A DNA stretch of 18,824 bases from Litorimonas sp964425355. Its GTDB lineage: Bacteria; Pseudomonadota; Alphaproteobacteria; Caulobacterales; Maricaulaceae. Below, piece by piece: positions 7,634 through 15,740 of the stretch (position 1 is its first letter; each line of letters starts with the position of its first letter). The notes under the pieces are model-generated. The model did no database searches, had not been told where the DNA came from, and was given only the letters and a program-made list of their open reading frames with translations. The stretch is from contig CAYRMO010000051.1 in the NCBI GenBank assembly GCA_964425355.1, positions 1 through 18,824 on the forward strand, in the 5' to 3' direction. The translations under genes and the position numbers were made by a program.

Positions 7634-8833
7634 ATGAGCCGCCAATCTTACGAATTTACATCTGAGTCTGTGTCTGAAGGACATCCAGATAAGGTGTCTG
7701 ACCGCATTTCTGATGAAATCGTCGATCTGTTTTTCCGCGAAGCCATCAAGACGGGTATGGACCCATGGCAGGTTCGGGTTGCCGCAGAAACCCTAACAAC
7801 AACCAATAAGGTTGTTATTGCTGGTGAAACGCGCGGTCCCGATACAATTACAAAAGATCAGATCGAAGCTCTGGCCCGCGAGGCCATCAAAGATATCGGC
7901 TATGAGCAAGACGGCTTCCATTGGAAGACAGCCGATATTGATGTTTGCCTCCATTCGCAATCTGCAGATATCGCCCAGGGCGTTGACTCTGGCACTGGCC
8001 TTCACGCTGACGAAGGCGCAGGGGATCAGGGTATAATGTTTGGCTATGCCTCACTTGATGTGGCGGATCACTATATGCCAGCGCCCGTTCACTATTCGCA
8101 CAAAATTCTTGAGCGTTTGGCAAAGGCGCGCAAAGAAGAAGGCCAAGACTGGTTGGGTCCAGACAGCAAATCTCAAGTGACCGTTCGCTATCATAATGGA
8201 CGTCCCGTTGAAGCGACGGCGGTTGTTCTTTCAACACAGCATCTTGATGCATCTCTTGACAGCCGCGCCATTTCTGAACGCGTCAAACCTTATATCGAGG
8301 AAGTTCTCCCGGCTGGCTGGCTCACAGATAATACGATCTATCACATCAACCCAACCGGTAAATTTGTCATTGGTGGCCCCGACGGAGATGCCGGGCTGAC
8401 AGGTCGTAAGATCATTGTTGATACATATGGCGGCATGGCCCCACATGGCGGCGGCGCGTTTTCTGGTAAAGATCCGACAAAGGTTGACCGCTCAGCCGCT
8501 TATGCCACGCGTTACCTCGCCAAAAACTTGGTCGCGGCCGGTGTTGCGCCATGGGTTGAAATCCAGGTCTCTTACGCAATCGGTGTGGCCTCGCCGACAT
8601 CGATCTATGTCAATGTCGATGATAATAACCCGATCAAAGGCGATAAAATTGAAAAGATTATTCGTCAGGTCATGGACCTTACACCGCGCGGCATTCGCTC
8701 TCACCTAGACCTGAACAAGCCGATTTATGCGCCAAGTGCCGCCTATGGCCACTTTGGTCGTGTTCCAGGTGCGAATGGAGAATTTAGCTGGGAAAAAATT
8801 GATCTCGTCGATGAGATTAAAGCGCGCCTCTAA
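7634..8833 (+). CDS. metK: S-adenosylmethionine synthetase (methionine adenosyltransferase)
   Basis: The 399-residue cytoplasmic enzyme makes S-adenosylmethionine from methionine and ATP, releasing phosphate and pyrophosphate. The signature sequences are present: SEGHPDKVSDRISD (14-27), with the ATP-binding His17, the adenine-binding hexapeptide region GAGDQGIMFG (128-137), and the glycine-rich P-loop-like GGGAFSGKDPTKVDRSAAY (272-290). Length is close to the family norm (about 385-400). A GGAG (7623-7626) seven bases before ATG 7634 fixes the start. The upstream 115 bp contain GC-rich short repeats but no riboswitch I can name. A strong intrinsic terminator follows at 8875-8913, so ahcY-metK or metK alone ends there. 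No sign of transfer or damage. Confidence 0.98.
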   Translation: MSRQSYEFTSESVSEGHPDKVSDRISDEIVDLFFREAIKTGMDPWQVRVAAETLTTTNKVVIAGETRGPDTITKDQIEALAREAIKDIGYEQDGFHWKTADIDVCLHSQSADIAQGVDSGTGLHADEGAGDQGIMFGYASLDVADHYMPAPVHYSHKILERLAKARKEEGQDWLGPDSKSQVTVRYHNGRPVEATAVVLSTQHLDASLDSRAISERVKPYIEEVLPAGWLTDNTIYHINPTGKFVIGGPDGDAGLTGRKIIVDTYGGMAPHGGGAFSGKDPTKVDRSAAYATRYLAKNLVAAGVAPWVEIQVSYAIGVASPTSIYVNVDDNNPIKGDKIEKIIRQVMDLTPRGIRSHLDLNKPIYAPSAAYGHFGRVPGANGEFSWEKIDLVDEIKARL

Positions 8834-8864
8834 CTTGGTACGCCCAAGGAGAGCGAAAGCTCTC
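8834..8864 (+). other. Two short hairpins directly after metK
   Basis: CTTGG (8834-8838) pairs with CCAAG (8844-8848). GAGAGC (8849-8854) pairs with GCTCTC (8859-8864) around a GAAA tetraloop, a very stable GNRA-type stem. Both lie between the metK stop codon and the intrinsic terminator, so the metK mRNA should end in three consecutive stems that may protect it from 3' exonucleases. Confidence 0.5.
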
Positions 8865-8874
8865 GTAAAGTTTT

Positions 8875-8913
8875 AAAAACCGGGTCCAGAATTGGATTCG
8901 GTTTTTTGTTTTT
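8875..8913 (+). terminator. Rho-independent terminator after metK
   Basis: A 14-bp stem, left arm 8875-8888 and right arm 8893-8906, with two G-U pairs and a GAAT loop, ends in a T-run TTTTTTGTTTTT (8902-8913). The left arm begins with five A, so the structure could also act from the minus strand. It separates metK from rimM. Confidence 0.85.
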
Positions 8914-8981
8914 GCTGGAATTTAATTGGCAAGATAGATTTAAGTCTTTGCTATTGCTAATTTCGAGACTAGGGCACAGTC

Positions 8982-9581
8982 ATGTCAGAAAAATCAAAAC
9001 CTTTAAAATTGACCTGTGTTGCGAGCGTATTGGGTGGTCACGGTGTTCATGGGGCCGTTAAAGTTAAATCCTTTACGTCTAACCCATCCGATTTCTCGAC
9101 CTACGGTCCGTTGCTTGACGAGACAGGTAAAATCGTCTTCACGCCAAAAAACCCGAGACCTGTCGGAAAGCATTTCGCCTTTAGGTCCTTAGAGATCAAA
9201 ACACGCGAAGCGGCTGAAGCTTTAAAAGGGCTTATGCTCTATGTGCCCCGCGAGGCGCTGCCTGAAACCGAGAATGAAGATGAGTTTTATTATAGCGATT
9301 TGATCGGACTGGACGTCAAAACCACGGATGGCCGTCGGGCTGGAACGATAAAGGCCGTGCATACATTCGGCGCTGGAGACATGCTGGAAATCCAGCCTGG
9401 TAAATCAGAACAAGGTGAAAAGAGCTGGTTTCACCCTTTCACGAAAATCGCGGTCCCCAAAGTCGACCTGAAAGCGGGTCGAGTCGTCATACATATTGAG
9501 GAAGCCATTATGGGCAAGAACCCGGAACCTAATCGAGAGACTGATACAGGCACAGACCACGACGAAACCGGTGACCCTTAA
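8982..9581 (+). CDS. rimM: Ribosome maturation factor RimM
   Basis: The 199-residue protein fits RimM, which binds ribosomal protein S19 and helps assemble the head of the 30S subunit. The N-terminal barrel (about 9-90) contains GGHGVHGAVKVKSFTSNPSDF, the RimM signature. The PRC-barrel domain (about 95-170) starts at EFYYSDLIGLDV and ends at AVPKVDLKAGRVVI. A tail of about 25 charged residues rich in E, D and T follows and is not part of the fold. Start ATG 8982 gives the standard N-terminus; a weak AGGG lies about 10 bases upstream. The usual partners rpsP, trmD and rplS are absent: the gene sits between the metK terminator and ptsP, 48 bp before the latter, and is probably co-transcribed with it. 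Confidence 0.93.
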   Translation: MSEKSKPLKLTCVASVLGGHGVHGAVKVKSFTSNPSDFSTYGPLLDETGKIVFTPKNPRPVGKHFAFRSLEIKTREAAEALKGLMLYVPREALPETENEDEFYYSDLIGLDVKTTDGRRAGTIKAVHTFGAGDMLEIQPGKSEQGEKSWFHPFTKIAVPKVDLKAGRVVIHIEEAIMGKNPEPNRETDTGTDHDETGDP

Positions 9582-9629
9582 ACAAAATTTTGCGAGCTTT
9601 TTCTATTCTTTGCTGTTAGACGTTTTGAC

Positions 9630-11921
9630 GTGAGTGAAAGACCCGACATTAAAAACCCGACCCGGCCACCGCCCCTTATGCGCGCGATTCGCAAGGCGAT
9701 GGCAGGCACCGAGTCCGTTCAAGAACGCTTGGACCTTTTTGTTCACGCCATTCAATCTGCTATGCGGGTCGATGTGGCTTCCATCTATCTCTTAAGGCCT
9801 GGCGCTGAATTGGAGCTTTCGGCCACTGAAGGCCTTAAAAAATCAGCTGTCCATAAAACACGGATGAAACCTGGCGAAGGCCTCGTGGGTCATGTCGCAC
9901 TGACAGCCCGCCCCCTAAATTTGGCGGACGCACCCGCCCATCCGCTTTTCTCATATCGGCCCGAAACGGGTGAAGACCCGCTCCACTCCTTTCTGGGGGT
10001 CCCGATCCTGCGCGGCGGTCGGACATTGGGCGTCCTTGTTGTGCAGTCAGAACAAACCAGAACTTTCAATGAAATCGAGGTTGAAGATCTGCTTACCGTC
10101 GCCATGGTATTGGCTGAGATCATTATAGATGATGAGCGCCTGGGTGGCAAAAAGGGCAAGCTTAAAGGCATTACCCTTGTACCTTTCAAACCTGAAACAA
10201 TGGAAGGGAAGGCCTTTGCGCCTGGTCTGACCAAAGGATCCGCCCATCTTCACCTACCGCCTGTGGCCCCCTCAAATTTGCTGGCCGAAAATATTGCCGA
10301 AGAACAGGCCCGGCTAGAGGACGGGATTAAAATCTTGCGCGCCAGTGTCGATTCTATGGTCAGTGGTGAGGCGGCATCCCTCTCGCGGGCCTCTAAGGAA
10401 ATTTATGAAACCTACCGGATGTTTGCCTATGACCGGAAATGGGTCGGTCGGTTACGCGAGGCCGTTTCATCAGGTCTGACATCTGAAGCGGCTGTTGAAC
10501 GTGTCCGCAATGAACATCGCGCACGTCTTATGAAGGCCAAGGATCCTTATTTGCGGGCACGGCTCCATGATCTGGAAGATCTCGCTAATCGACTAATTCG
10601 CGCTTTACTGGGTGAAAAACTTGGACCCGGAAATCGAATTATTGCTGATGACGCAATCATATTCGCCCGTGAATTAGGGCCCGCAGAACTCTTGGATTAT
10701 GACCGCAAACGCATAGGCGCTATTGTGCTTGAAGAAGGGTCTGCAAGTTCACATGCCTCTATCATATGTAGAGCTCTGGGCATTCCACTTGTTGGTCGCT
10801 GCGATGGGGTCTTAGACATGATCGAAACTGGGGATGAAGTCCTGGTGGATGGAGAGTCAGGTACCGTGCATATTCGCCCGGTTGAAAGTATTATTGACGG
10901 ATTTAAACTCCGGATGAACGTCAAAGGCGAGCTTGCTCGCGCTTATGACGCCCTCAAAGACAAAGCTGCGGTCACCAGGGACGGGCGTGAAATCTCATTG
11001 CAATTAAATGCAGGGCTATTGGTCGATCTGCCTCAACTCGATCAAGCGGGTGCAGACGGCATTGGATTGTTTCGGACCGAGTTCCAGTTCATGGTGTCTG
11101 ATTTCATGCCAAAGTTGAAAGAACAAACCGCGCTTTATCGCGGCGCCATAGAGGCCGCCGGAAACCGCCCTGTTACCTTCAGGACGCTTGATTTAGGTGG
11201 TGATAAAATCCTGCCTTATGTCGACCCCGTACCGGAGGAAAACCCGGCCATTGGGTGGCGCGCCATACGCATTGCGCTCGATCGCCCAGGCCTTATGCGC
11301 TACCAATTACGTGCCCTCGTTGCAGCTGGAGCAGGTCAACATTTGCGTATTATGTTTCCAATGGTGACAACCGTGGATGAGATGATTGAGGCCCGCGCCC
11401 TATTTGACCACGAGGTTCAACGCGCCGAAAAACTCGGGTTAAAATTACCCGAAAAAATTGAAGTCGGCGTCATGTTGGAGACGCCATCACTCGCCTGGCA
11501 AGTCGCAGCCGTTTGCGATCATGCAGATTTCGTGAGTGTTGGGGCCAATGACTTGATGCAATTTTTCTTTGCCGCCGATCGAGATAATGCGCGTGTCTCT
11601 GACCGGTATGATCCATTACATCCCGCAGCGCTTTCTGTTTTACATTTTATCGCCAATCAGTGTGAGAAAAATAATACGCCCGTATCTGTTTGTGGCGAAA
11701 TTGCAGGACGCCCACTCGAAGCCATTACCTTGACAGCGCTTGGCTATAGAACCTTATCCATGCCCGTGACAGGCATTGGCCCCGTTAAAGCCGCGCTATT
11801 AAAATTAGATGCGGACGATCTTTGGGCCAAAATTCAACCGCAAATTCGAGTGGGATCACGGATTTCCTCCTTGCGTGAATTTGTCCAAGATTACTGCACG
11901 CGCAACGCTATCCCTGTTTAG
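9630..11921 (+). CDS. ptsP: Phosphoenolpyruvate-protein phosphotransferase PtsP (enzyme I-Ntr)
   Basis: The 763-residue protein starts the nitrogen-type phosphotransferase relay: it autophosphorylates from PEP and passes phosphate to NPr and then EIIA-Ntr. Domains in order are a GAF sensor (about 20-165), which binds glutamine or related signals in studied homologues, the EI N-terminal and HPr-binding region (about 195-340), the swivelling phosphohistidine domain with GSASSHASIICRALG (370-384, active His375) and the PEP-binding TIM barrel (about 430-700) with GIGLFRTEFQF (477-487) and the catalytic VCGEIAG (687-693, Cys688). Everything needed for activity is present. The start is GTG 9630, without a clear Shine-Dalgarno; ATG 9678 is the main alternative and would shorten only the tail before the GAF domain. 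Confidence 0.96.
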   Translation: MSERPDIKNPTRPPPLMRAIRKAMAGTESVQERLDLFVHAIQSAMRVDVASIYLLRPGAELELSATEGLKKSAVHKTRMKPGEGLVGHVALTARPLNLADAPAHPLFSYRPETGEDPLHSFLGVPILRGGRTLGVLVVQSEQTRTFNEIEVEDLLTVAMVLAEIIIDDERLGGKKGKLKGITLVPFKPETMEGKAFAPGLTKGSAHLHLPPVAPSNLLAENIAEEQARLEDGIKILRASVDSMVSGEAASLSRASKEIYETYRMFAYDRKWVGRLREAVSSGLTSEAAVERVRNEHRARLMKAKDPYLRARLHDLEDLANRLIRALLGEKLGPGNRIIADDAIIFARELGPAELLDYDRKRIGAIVLEEGSASSHASIICRALGIPLVGRCDGVLDMIETGDEVLVDGESGTVHIRPVESIIDGFKLRMNVKGELARAYDALKDKAAVTRDGREISLQLNAGLLVDLPQLDQAGADGIGLFRTEFQFMVSDFMPKLKEQTALYRGAIEAAGNRPVTFRTLDLGGDKILPYVDPVPEENPAIGWRAIRIALDRPGLMRYQLRALVAAGAGQHLRIMFPMVTTVDEMIEARALFDHEVQRAEKLGLKLPEKIEVGVMLETPSLAWQVAAVCDHADFVSVGANDLMQFFFAADRDNARVSDRYDPLHPAALSVLHFIANQCEKNNTPVSVCGEIAGRPLEAITLTALGYRTLSMPVTGIGPVKAALLKLDADDLWAKIQPQIRVGSRISSLREFVQDYCTRNAIPV

Positions 11922-11931
11922 GACCCATGTT

Positions 11932-12402
11932 ATGACCAAATTTTATTTATGGCCATTGACGGCTTGCCTACTTCTCGCTTGCCAGCCGGACAATCCCGAT
12001 GTGATTACCGACGATACACAAATTGAAGAGGTCGTTGAATCCGTTGAAGCTCCAAAGATTGAAAGCGGAAAAATAAAATTAGTCCTACTCGAACCTGTTT
12101 CAGAAGCGCATGCCTGTATTCTTCCAATTCGCGTTGAAAATGGTCTAAGCGCTGACGTCAATGTCGTCATGATCGGTTTTGATGTCACGGGGCCTGGTGG
12201 TGAGACGAAAGGAAATATGTTTGCCCCAACGGCTAATCCGGGTGATAGCTCAGAAGCTCGGGTCATATTAGGCGGACAAGGCTGCGATGCCTATGACACC
12301 GTCACCGTGAATGATCATAATTGCAGCAGCGCAGGCGAAAGCTGCTTGGACAACCTGATATTCGTCGATGGCGATCATATGCGTTTTAATAAGAGCGAAT
12401 AA
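11932..12402 (+). CDS. Small secreted lipoprotein of unknown function
   Basis: Starting at ATG 11932 the product has 156 residues and a clear lipoprotein signal: MTK, a hydrophobic run, then the lipobox LLAC with the lipidated cysteine at residue 17. An in-frame upstream start at 11809 lies inside ptsP and would bury the signal peptide, so it is rejected. After an acidic linker (about 20-45) comes a beta-rich domain with FDVTGPGGETKGN and several cysteines (ACILP, GCDAYD, NCSSAGESC) that may form disulfides. I do not recognise the family. It begins 10 bases after the ptsP stop and is probably translated from the same message. It is convergent with the M49-like gene, 22 bp away. Confidence 0.8.
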   Translation: MTKFYLWPLTACLLLACQPDNPDVITDDTQIEEVVESVEAPKIESGKIKLVLLEPVSEAHACILPIRVENGLSADVNVVMIGFDVTGPGGETKGNMFAPTANPGDSSEARVILGGQGCDAYDTVTVNDHNCSSAGESCLDNLIFVDGDHMRFNKSE

Positions 12403-12407
12403 AACGC
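12381..12407. repeat. Inverted repeat between convergent lipoprotein and peptidase genes
   Basis: GCGTTTTA (12381-12388) and TAAAACGC (12400-12407) form an 8-bp perfect stem with an 11-base loop across the stop codon of the lipoprotein gene. No good T-run follows on either strand, so a role as bidirectional terminator is only possible. Confidence 0.35.
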
Positions 12408-12424
12408 GTATTCAATAAAATGTT

Positions 12425-14143
12425 TTAGATCTTATCCGGATAGACGGGTCTGATGTCGTAAGGGATATCATCAAGGTTACTCAGAACCGTTACAGCTGCC
12501 TCATCCAGGGTTAGATATTTATCTAAAAACGCCTTGGCCTGATCATAATCTCCATCGCCTTGTATCATGATGACCTTTCCAGTCAGATCAGAAATAGCCT
12601 GAGCAAGTTTGTCAAAATCCAACTCATATCTTTTCTCATCGGCCAGCCATTTTGCGGCTCCAACTTCACGGTAATAGTTATATTGAAACGCTGCACCTTT
12701 AGCATGGGCTGCGCCCGTCCCAAACCGCATTGACCGGAACTTGCCCGTAAAATAGGTGGCCAAAAAGGCGTTGCGGTCATCCGGGTTCAGTTCACCGCGT
12801 TCCATCATATAAAGGATATTATAGGCGCCCATTACATCGGCTTTGCCTTCTTCAAGACCAGAATAAAGGTCTTTGAGCTGGGCGCTAACGGTCGTCTCTT
12901 GTCCATCAACCGTGATCGTTCCAGGGCCTAGGGAATGAGATAATTCGTGAAACAGCGTATTATTGCTCATCCATGTTTTAGCCGTCAATTCAGCTTGGTC
13001 TGACACGAGAACGCGCTGTCCAATCGGGTCTAATATACGATCATATTTCGCCCCAAGCACATTATTTAAAATGACCTTTTTTGCCCCTTTGGCTTCGCGA
13101 ACACGCTCATCATTGGGCAGGTTGAAAGCGATGGTTTGAACACCGTTTTCATTGTCTCCCCCGCCATGCACTTGATAGGTCACCGCAATGGGGGATTCAA
13201 AGCCACGTGAAAAGTTTTTATAGCTTTCTGGTACAGGTAGGTTTTTTTCCATATCCCGTAAAAAATCCTTATACTTTGCTAGGGCCGCACTTTCTTCGGG
13301 ATTTTTAATCGTCACAAAACTCTCATAAGCGGTTTTATACCCAAAGATTTGATCGTCATAAACCTCATAGGGTCCAATAGCGATCTCGATATTTCCGTTA
13401 AGGTCCATCCAAGCCATTTCAGAGGTGAAATAATCATCTGTCAAAAAGGCCTCAGCCCGCAAATTCAAAAATGTCTTGAGGTTTTCATTCTCAGATAGGG
13501 CTGCGGCTTCTCGCATAAGTTTGGCAGCAGGTTCAAGAAATTCCTTATATTCCACGTGATATGGGACCGCCACTAGCCCGCCATCCTCAGAACGCCTGAT
13601 TACTGTATAGCCTGAGGTAAACGCCTCACGGTCTTCGGGATGAACCTCAATCCAATTTTCAAATTCTGCCTTGGTCATATCCTTGGGATAAAACCCCGCA
13701 CCCGGGGGACAAGACGACCCCTCGACAAACACATAATCAGGTTCAAGTCCGTCACAGGGACCAAAATGCAAATCAAACATGGCCAGTTCTATGGGGGTGC
13801 CATTTTCTTTGATTTGCATACGCAAAGCCGGATTGTCGACGCCAAGTTGCCGGAGGTAAATTTGGGAAAGGTAATCACTCGCCTCGATTAATTTATTGAC
13901 GACGGCCCGCTCAGAACCCGACAGAAAGCTTGTATCTGGCTTCATCCCAACTTCAGCAAATTTGGAATATTGACGTTCAATTTTTGACCTGGAATCAGGC
14001 TTAACATCAGGCCCCGTTGCCGCGGCGCCCGTCTTATTTTCAATCTTGACGCTACCGTCTGATACCGTCGTGTCGCCTTTATTGGCTTCTGAGCATCCTG
14101 CGATTAGCGCCGCAATTGCAATCGTGACGAAATATTTACGCAT
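12425..14143 (-). CDS. Peptidase M49 (dipeptidyl-peptidase III)-like lipoprotein
   Basis: The 572-residue protein has a lipoprotein signal (lipobox IAGC, Cys17) followed by a low-complexity linker to about residue 50. The catalytic region reads LFHELSHSLGPG (397-408), with zinc ligands His399 and His403 and catalytic Glu400, followed by LEEGKADVMG (430-439), with Glu432 as probable third ligand. The arrangement and flanks match bacterial proteins related to dipeptidyl-peptidase III, which removes dipeptides from peptide N-termini. However, the motif is five residues long (HEXXH), not the HEXXGH of classical M49 enzymes, so activity may differ. It is expected to be anchored outside the cytoplasm. 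It starts 3 bp after the HIT gene stop and is the last gene of a four-gene operon. Confidence 0.82.
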   Translation of the reverse strand: MRKYFVTIAIAALIAGCSEANKGDTTVSDGSVKIENKTGAAATGPDVKPDSRSKIERQYSKFAEVGMKPDTSFLSGSERAVVNKLIEASDYLSQIYLRQLGVDNPALRMQIKENGTPIELAMFDLHFGPCDGLEPDYVFVEGSSCPPGAGFYPKDMTKAEFENWIEVHPEDREAFTSGYTVIRRSEDGGLVAVPYHVEYKEFLEPAAKLMREAAALSENENLKTFLNLRAEAFLTDDYFTSEMAWMDLNGNIEIAIGPYEVYDDQIFGYKTAYESFVTIKNPEESAALAKYKDFLRDMEKNLPVPESYKNFSRGFESPIAVTYQVHGGGDNENGVQTIAFNLPNDERVREAKGAKKVILNNVLGAKYDRILDPIGQRVLVSDQAELTAKTWMSNNTLFHELSHSLGPGTITVDGQETTVSAQLKDLYSGLEEGKADVMGAYNILYMMERGELNPDDRNAFLATYFTGKFRSMRFGTGAAHAKGAAFQYNYYREVGAAKWLADEKRYELDFDKLAQAISDLTGKVIMIQGDGDYDQAKAFLDKYLTLDEAAVTVLSNLDDIPYDIRPVYPDKI

Positions 14144-14146
14144 GGT

Positions 14147-14584
14147 TTAAGTCTCCATTTCTGTACGGATTTTTGCCGCTAGCATATTTAGCGTATCCAT
14201 GTCTGCCATTTTTCCCGATGCGTGAGATCGCATCCCATCGGGCGCATAACGCGGAATAATATGGACATGGGTATGAAAAACTGTTTGGCCTGCGGGTGCG
14301 CCGTTAAATTGAGTCATGACAATCCCGTCCGGTTTGAAGGCCTTGTTTACGGCCTTTGCGACGGCTTGGACGGTTTTGAATAGGGGCTCGAGATCATCCG
14401 AATCCACGCCCAATAGGTTCACCGATGGATTTTTTGGAATAATCAAGACGTGACCACGCGATTGCGGAAACACATCCATAAAAACCAGCGTGTCGTCATC
14501 TTCATAAACCTTGGCGCATGGCATTTCACCACGAAGAATTTTCGCAAAAATATTTTGATCATCATACGGGGTTGTTAGGCTCAT
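14147..14584 (-). CDS. HIT family protein (histidine triad nucleotide hydrolase)
   Basis: The 145-residue protein is a HIT-domain protein of the HINT/Hit branch, cytoplasmic enzymes that hydrolyse nucleotide phosphoramidates or dinucleotides. The triad HTHVHIIPR (104-112; His104, His106, His108) is complete, and the N-terminal IFAKILRGEMPCAKVYEDD and FPQSRGHVLIIPK segments are typical. Length is normal. Its ATG overlaps the stop of the upstream acyltransferase gene by 4 bp, an arrangement that usually couples translation. The substrate cannot be inferred from sequence. Confidence 0.93.
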   Translation of the reverse strand: MSLTTPYDDQNIFAKILRGEMPCAKVYEDDDTLVFMDVFPQSRGHVLIIPKNPSVNLLGVDSDDLEPLFKTVQAVAKAVNKAFKPDGIVMTQFNGAPAGQTVFHTHVHIIPRYAPDGMRSHASGKMADMDTLNMLAAKIRTEMET

Positions 14585-15732
14585 TCATTCACTTTCTTAA
14601 AAGGCGTATGTTTTGACAAGATCCTAGCTTCATGTTCGACAGCTTCGCGCTCGCGGTCAAGATAATCTTCTATAGCGTGCCGAAATCCAGAATGCGCAAG
14701 CCAATGGGCGGAATGCGTAAGGACTGGCTCATAGCCACGCGATAATTTGTGCTCGCCCTGCGCCCCCGCCTCCACACGCGCTAGGCCATGTTCTAATCCG
14801 GCCTCGATGGCTTGGTAATAACAAAGTTCAAAATGCAAAAAGGGTTTATGGATCAAGGCACCCCAATTGCGCCCGTAAAGCGCTTCGCTTCCAATAAAGT
14901 TTAGAGCCGCCGCAATCGGCGTATCATCCATCCATGCCATAACGAGGACAATATCATCTCGCATGGTTTGTTGCATCAAATCGAAAAATTCGCGGTTGAG
15001 ATAGGGCTGGCCCCATTTCCGCGCGCCCGTATCGAGATAGCATTGATAAAACACGTCCCAATGCTCGTCCTTTAGATCATCGCCGCTCAACCGACGGATC
15101 TTCACGTCTTCCCCGGCCGCCTGTCTTTCTTTGCGAATATTCTTGCGCTTGCGTGAGGCAAGGCTTGCAAGAAAGGCATCGAAATTTTCATAATCCCGAT
15201 TGATAAAATGAAATTGACGATCTTTTCGCGCCGCAAAACCAAGCTGTTGCAGGACCTTGCGATCAGCCTCCGTCAGAAATGTAAGATGTACCCCAGACAT
15301 CTCCCATTGCGCGCAGGCTTGCATCATCGCGCCCGCCACCGCCTGACGCGCCGCATCACTATGCGCCAATAAGCGCGGTCCGGTCGCTGGGGTGAACGGA
15401 ACAGAACATTGCAATTTGGGATAATATTCCAACCCGGCCCGCATGAGCGCATCGGCCCAGCTATGATCGAAAACATATTCTCCACGGCTATGGGATTTCA
15501 CATAAAGCGGGGCGGCGCCAACACATTGACCCGCTTCGTCTTCGACCCAAATATGACGCGGCATCCAACCGGTCTTAGCCGAGGCGCAAGCTGATACTTC
15601 GAGCGCCCTTAAAAAGCGATGGGATAGAAATGGATGTTGTCCACCAGGGATAAGCCCATCCCAATCCGTCTCGGAAACATCCGAAACTTTAGCCAGGATA
15701 CGGGCTGTATATTGCGGGGACGTCTCCTGCAT
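14581..15732 (-). CDS. COG3146/DUF482-type GNAT acyltransferase
   Basis: The 383-residue protein belongs to the COG3146 (DUF482, FemAB-like) group, annotated as GNAT-fold or peptidoglycan-biosynthesis-like proteins without a settled function. Features that support this are the N-terminal FLSHRFLRALE and HIWVEDEAGQCVGAAPLYVKSHSRGEYVFDHSWADA-like region, the basic SRKRKNIRKERQ stretch (about 190-202), AALNFIGSEALYGRNWGA, and the C-terminal HFELCYYQAIE, GAQGEHKLSRGYEPV and THSAHW blocks. Length is normal for the group. Start ATG 15732 is 8 bp after the RidA-like stop; the last 4 bp overlap the HIT start. Placement in this operon does not reveal a substrate. Confidence 0.88.
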   Translation of the reverse strand: MQETSPQYTARILAKVSDVSETDWDGLIPGGQHPFLSHRFLRALEVSACASAKTGWMPRHIWVEDEAGQCVGAAPLYVKSHSRGEYVFDHSWADALMRAGLEYYPKLQCSVPFTPATGPRLLAHSDAARQAVAGAMMQACAQWEMSGVHLTFLTEADRKVLQQLGFAARKDRQFHFINRDYENFDAFLASLASRKRKNIRKERQAAGEDVKIRRLSGDDLKDEHWDVFYQCYLDTGARKWGQPYLNREFFDLMQQTMRDDIVLVMAWMDDTPIAAALNFIGSEALYGRNWGALIHKPFLHFELCYYQAIEAGLEHGLARVEAGAQGEHKLSRGYEPVLTHSAHWLAHSGFRHAIEDYLDREREAVEHEARILSKHTPFKKVNE

Positions 15733-15740
15733 TTTCGGGC

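Noticed and set aside
11809..11931. Upstream start for the small lipoprotein gene
   Set aside because: It would add 41 residues inside ptsP and hide a perfect lipoprotein signal that begins at 11932.
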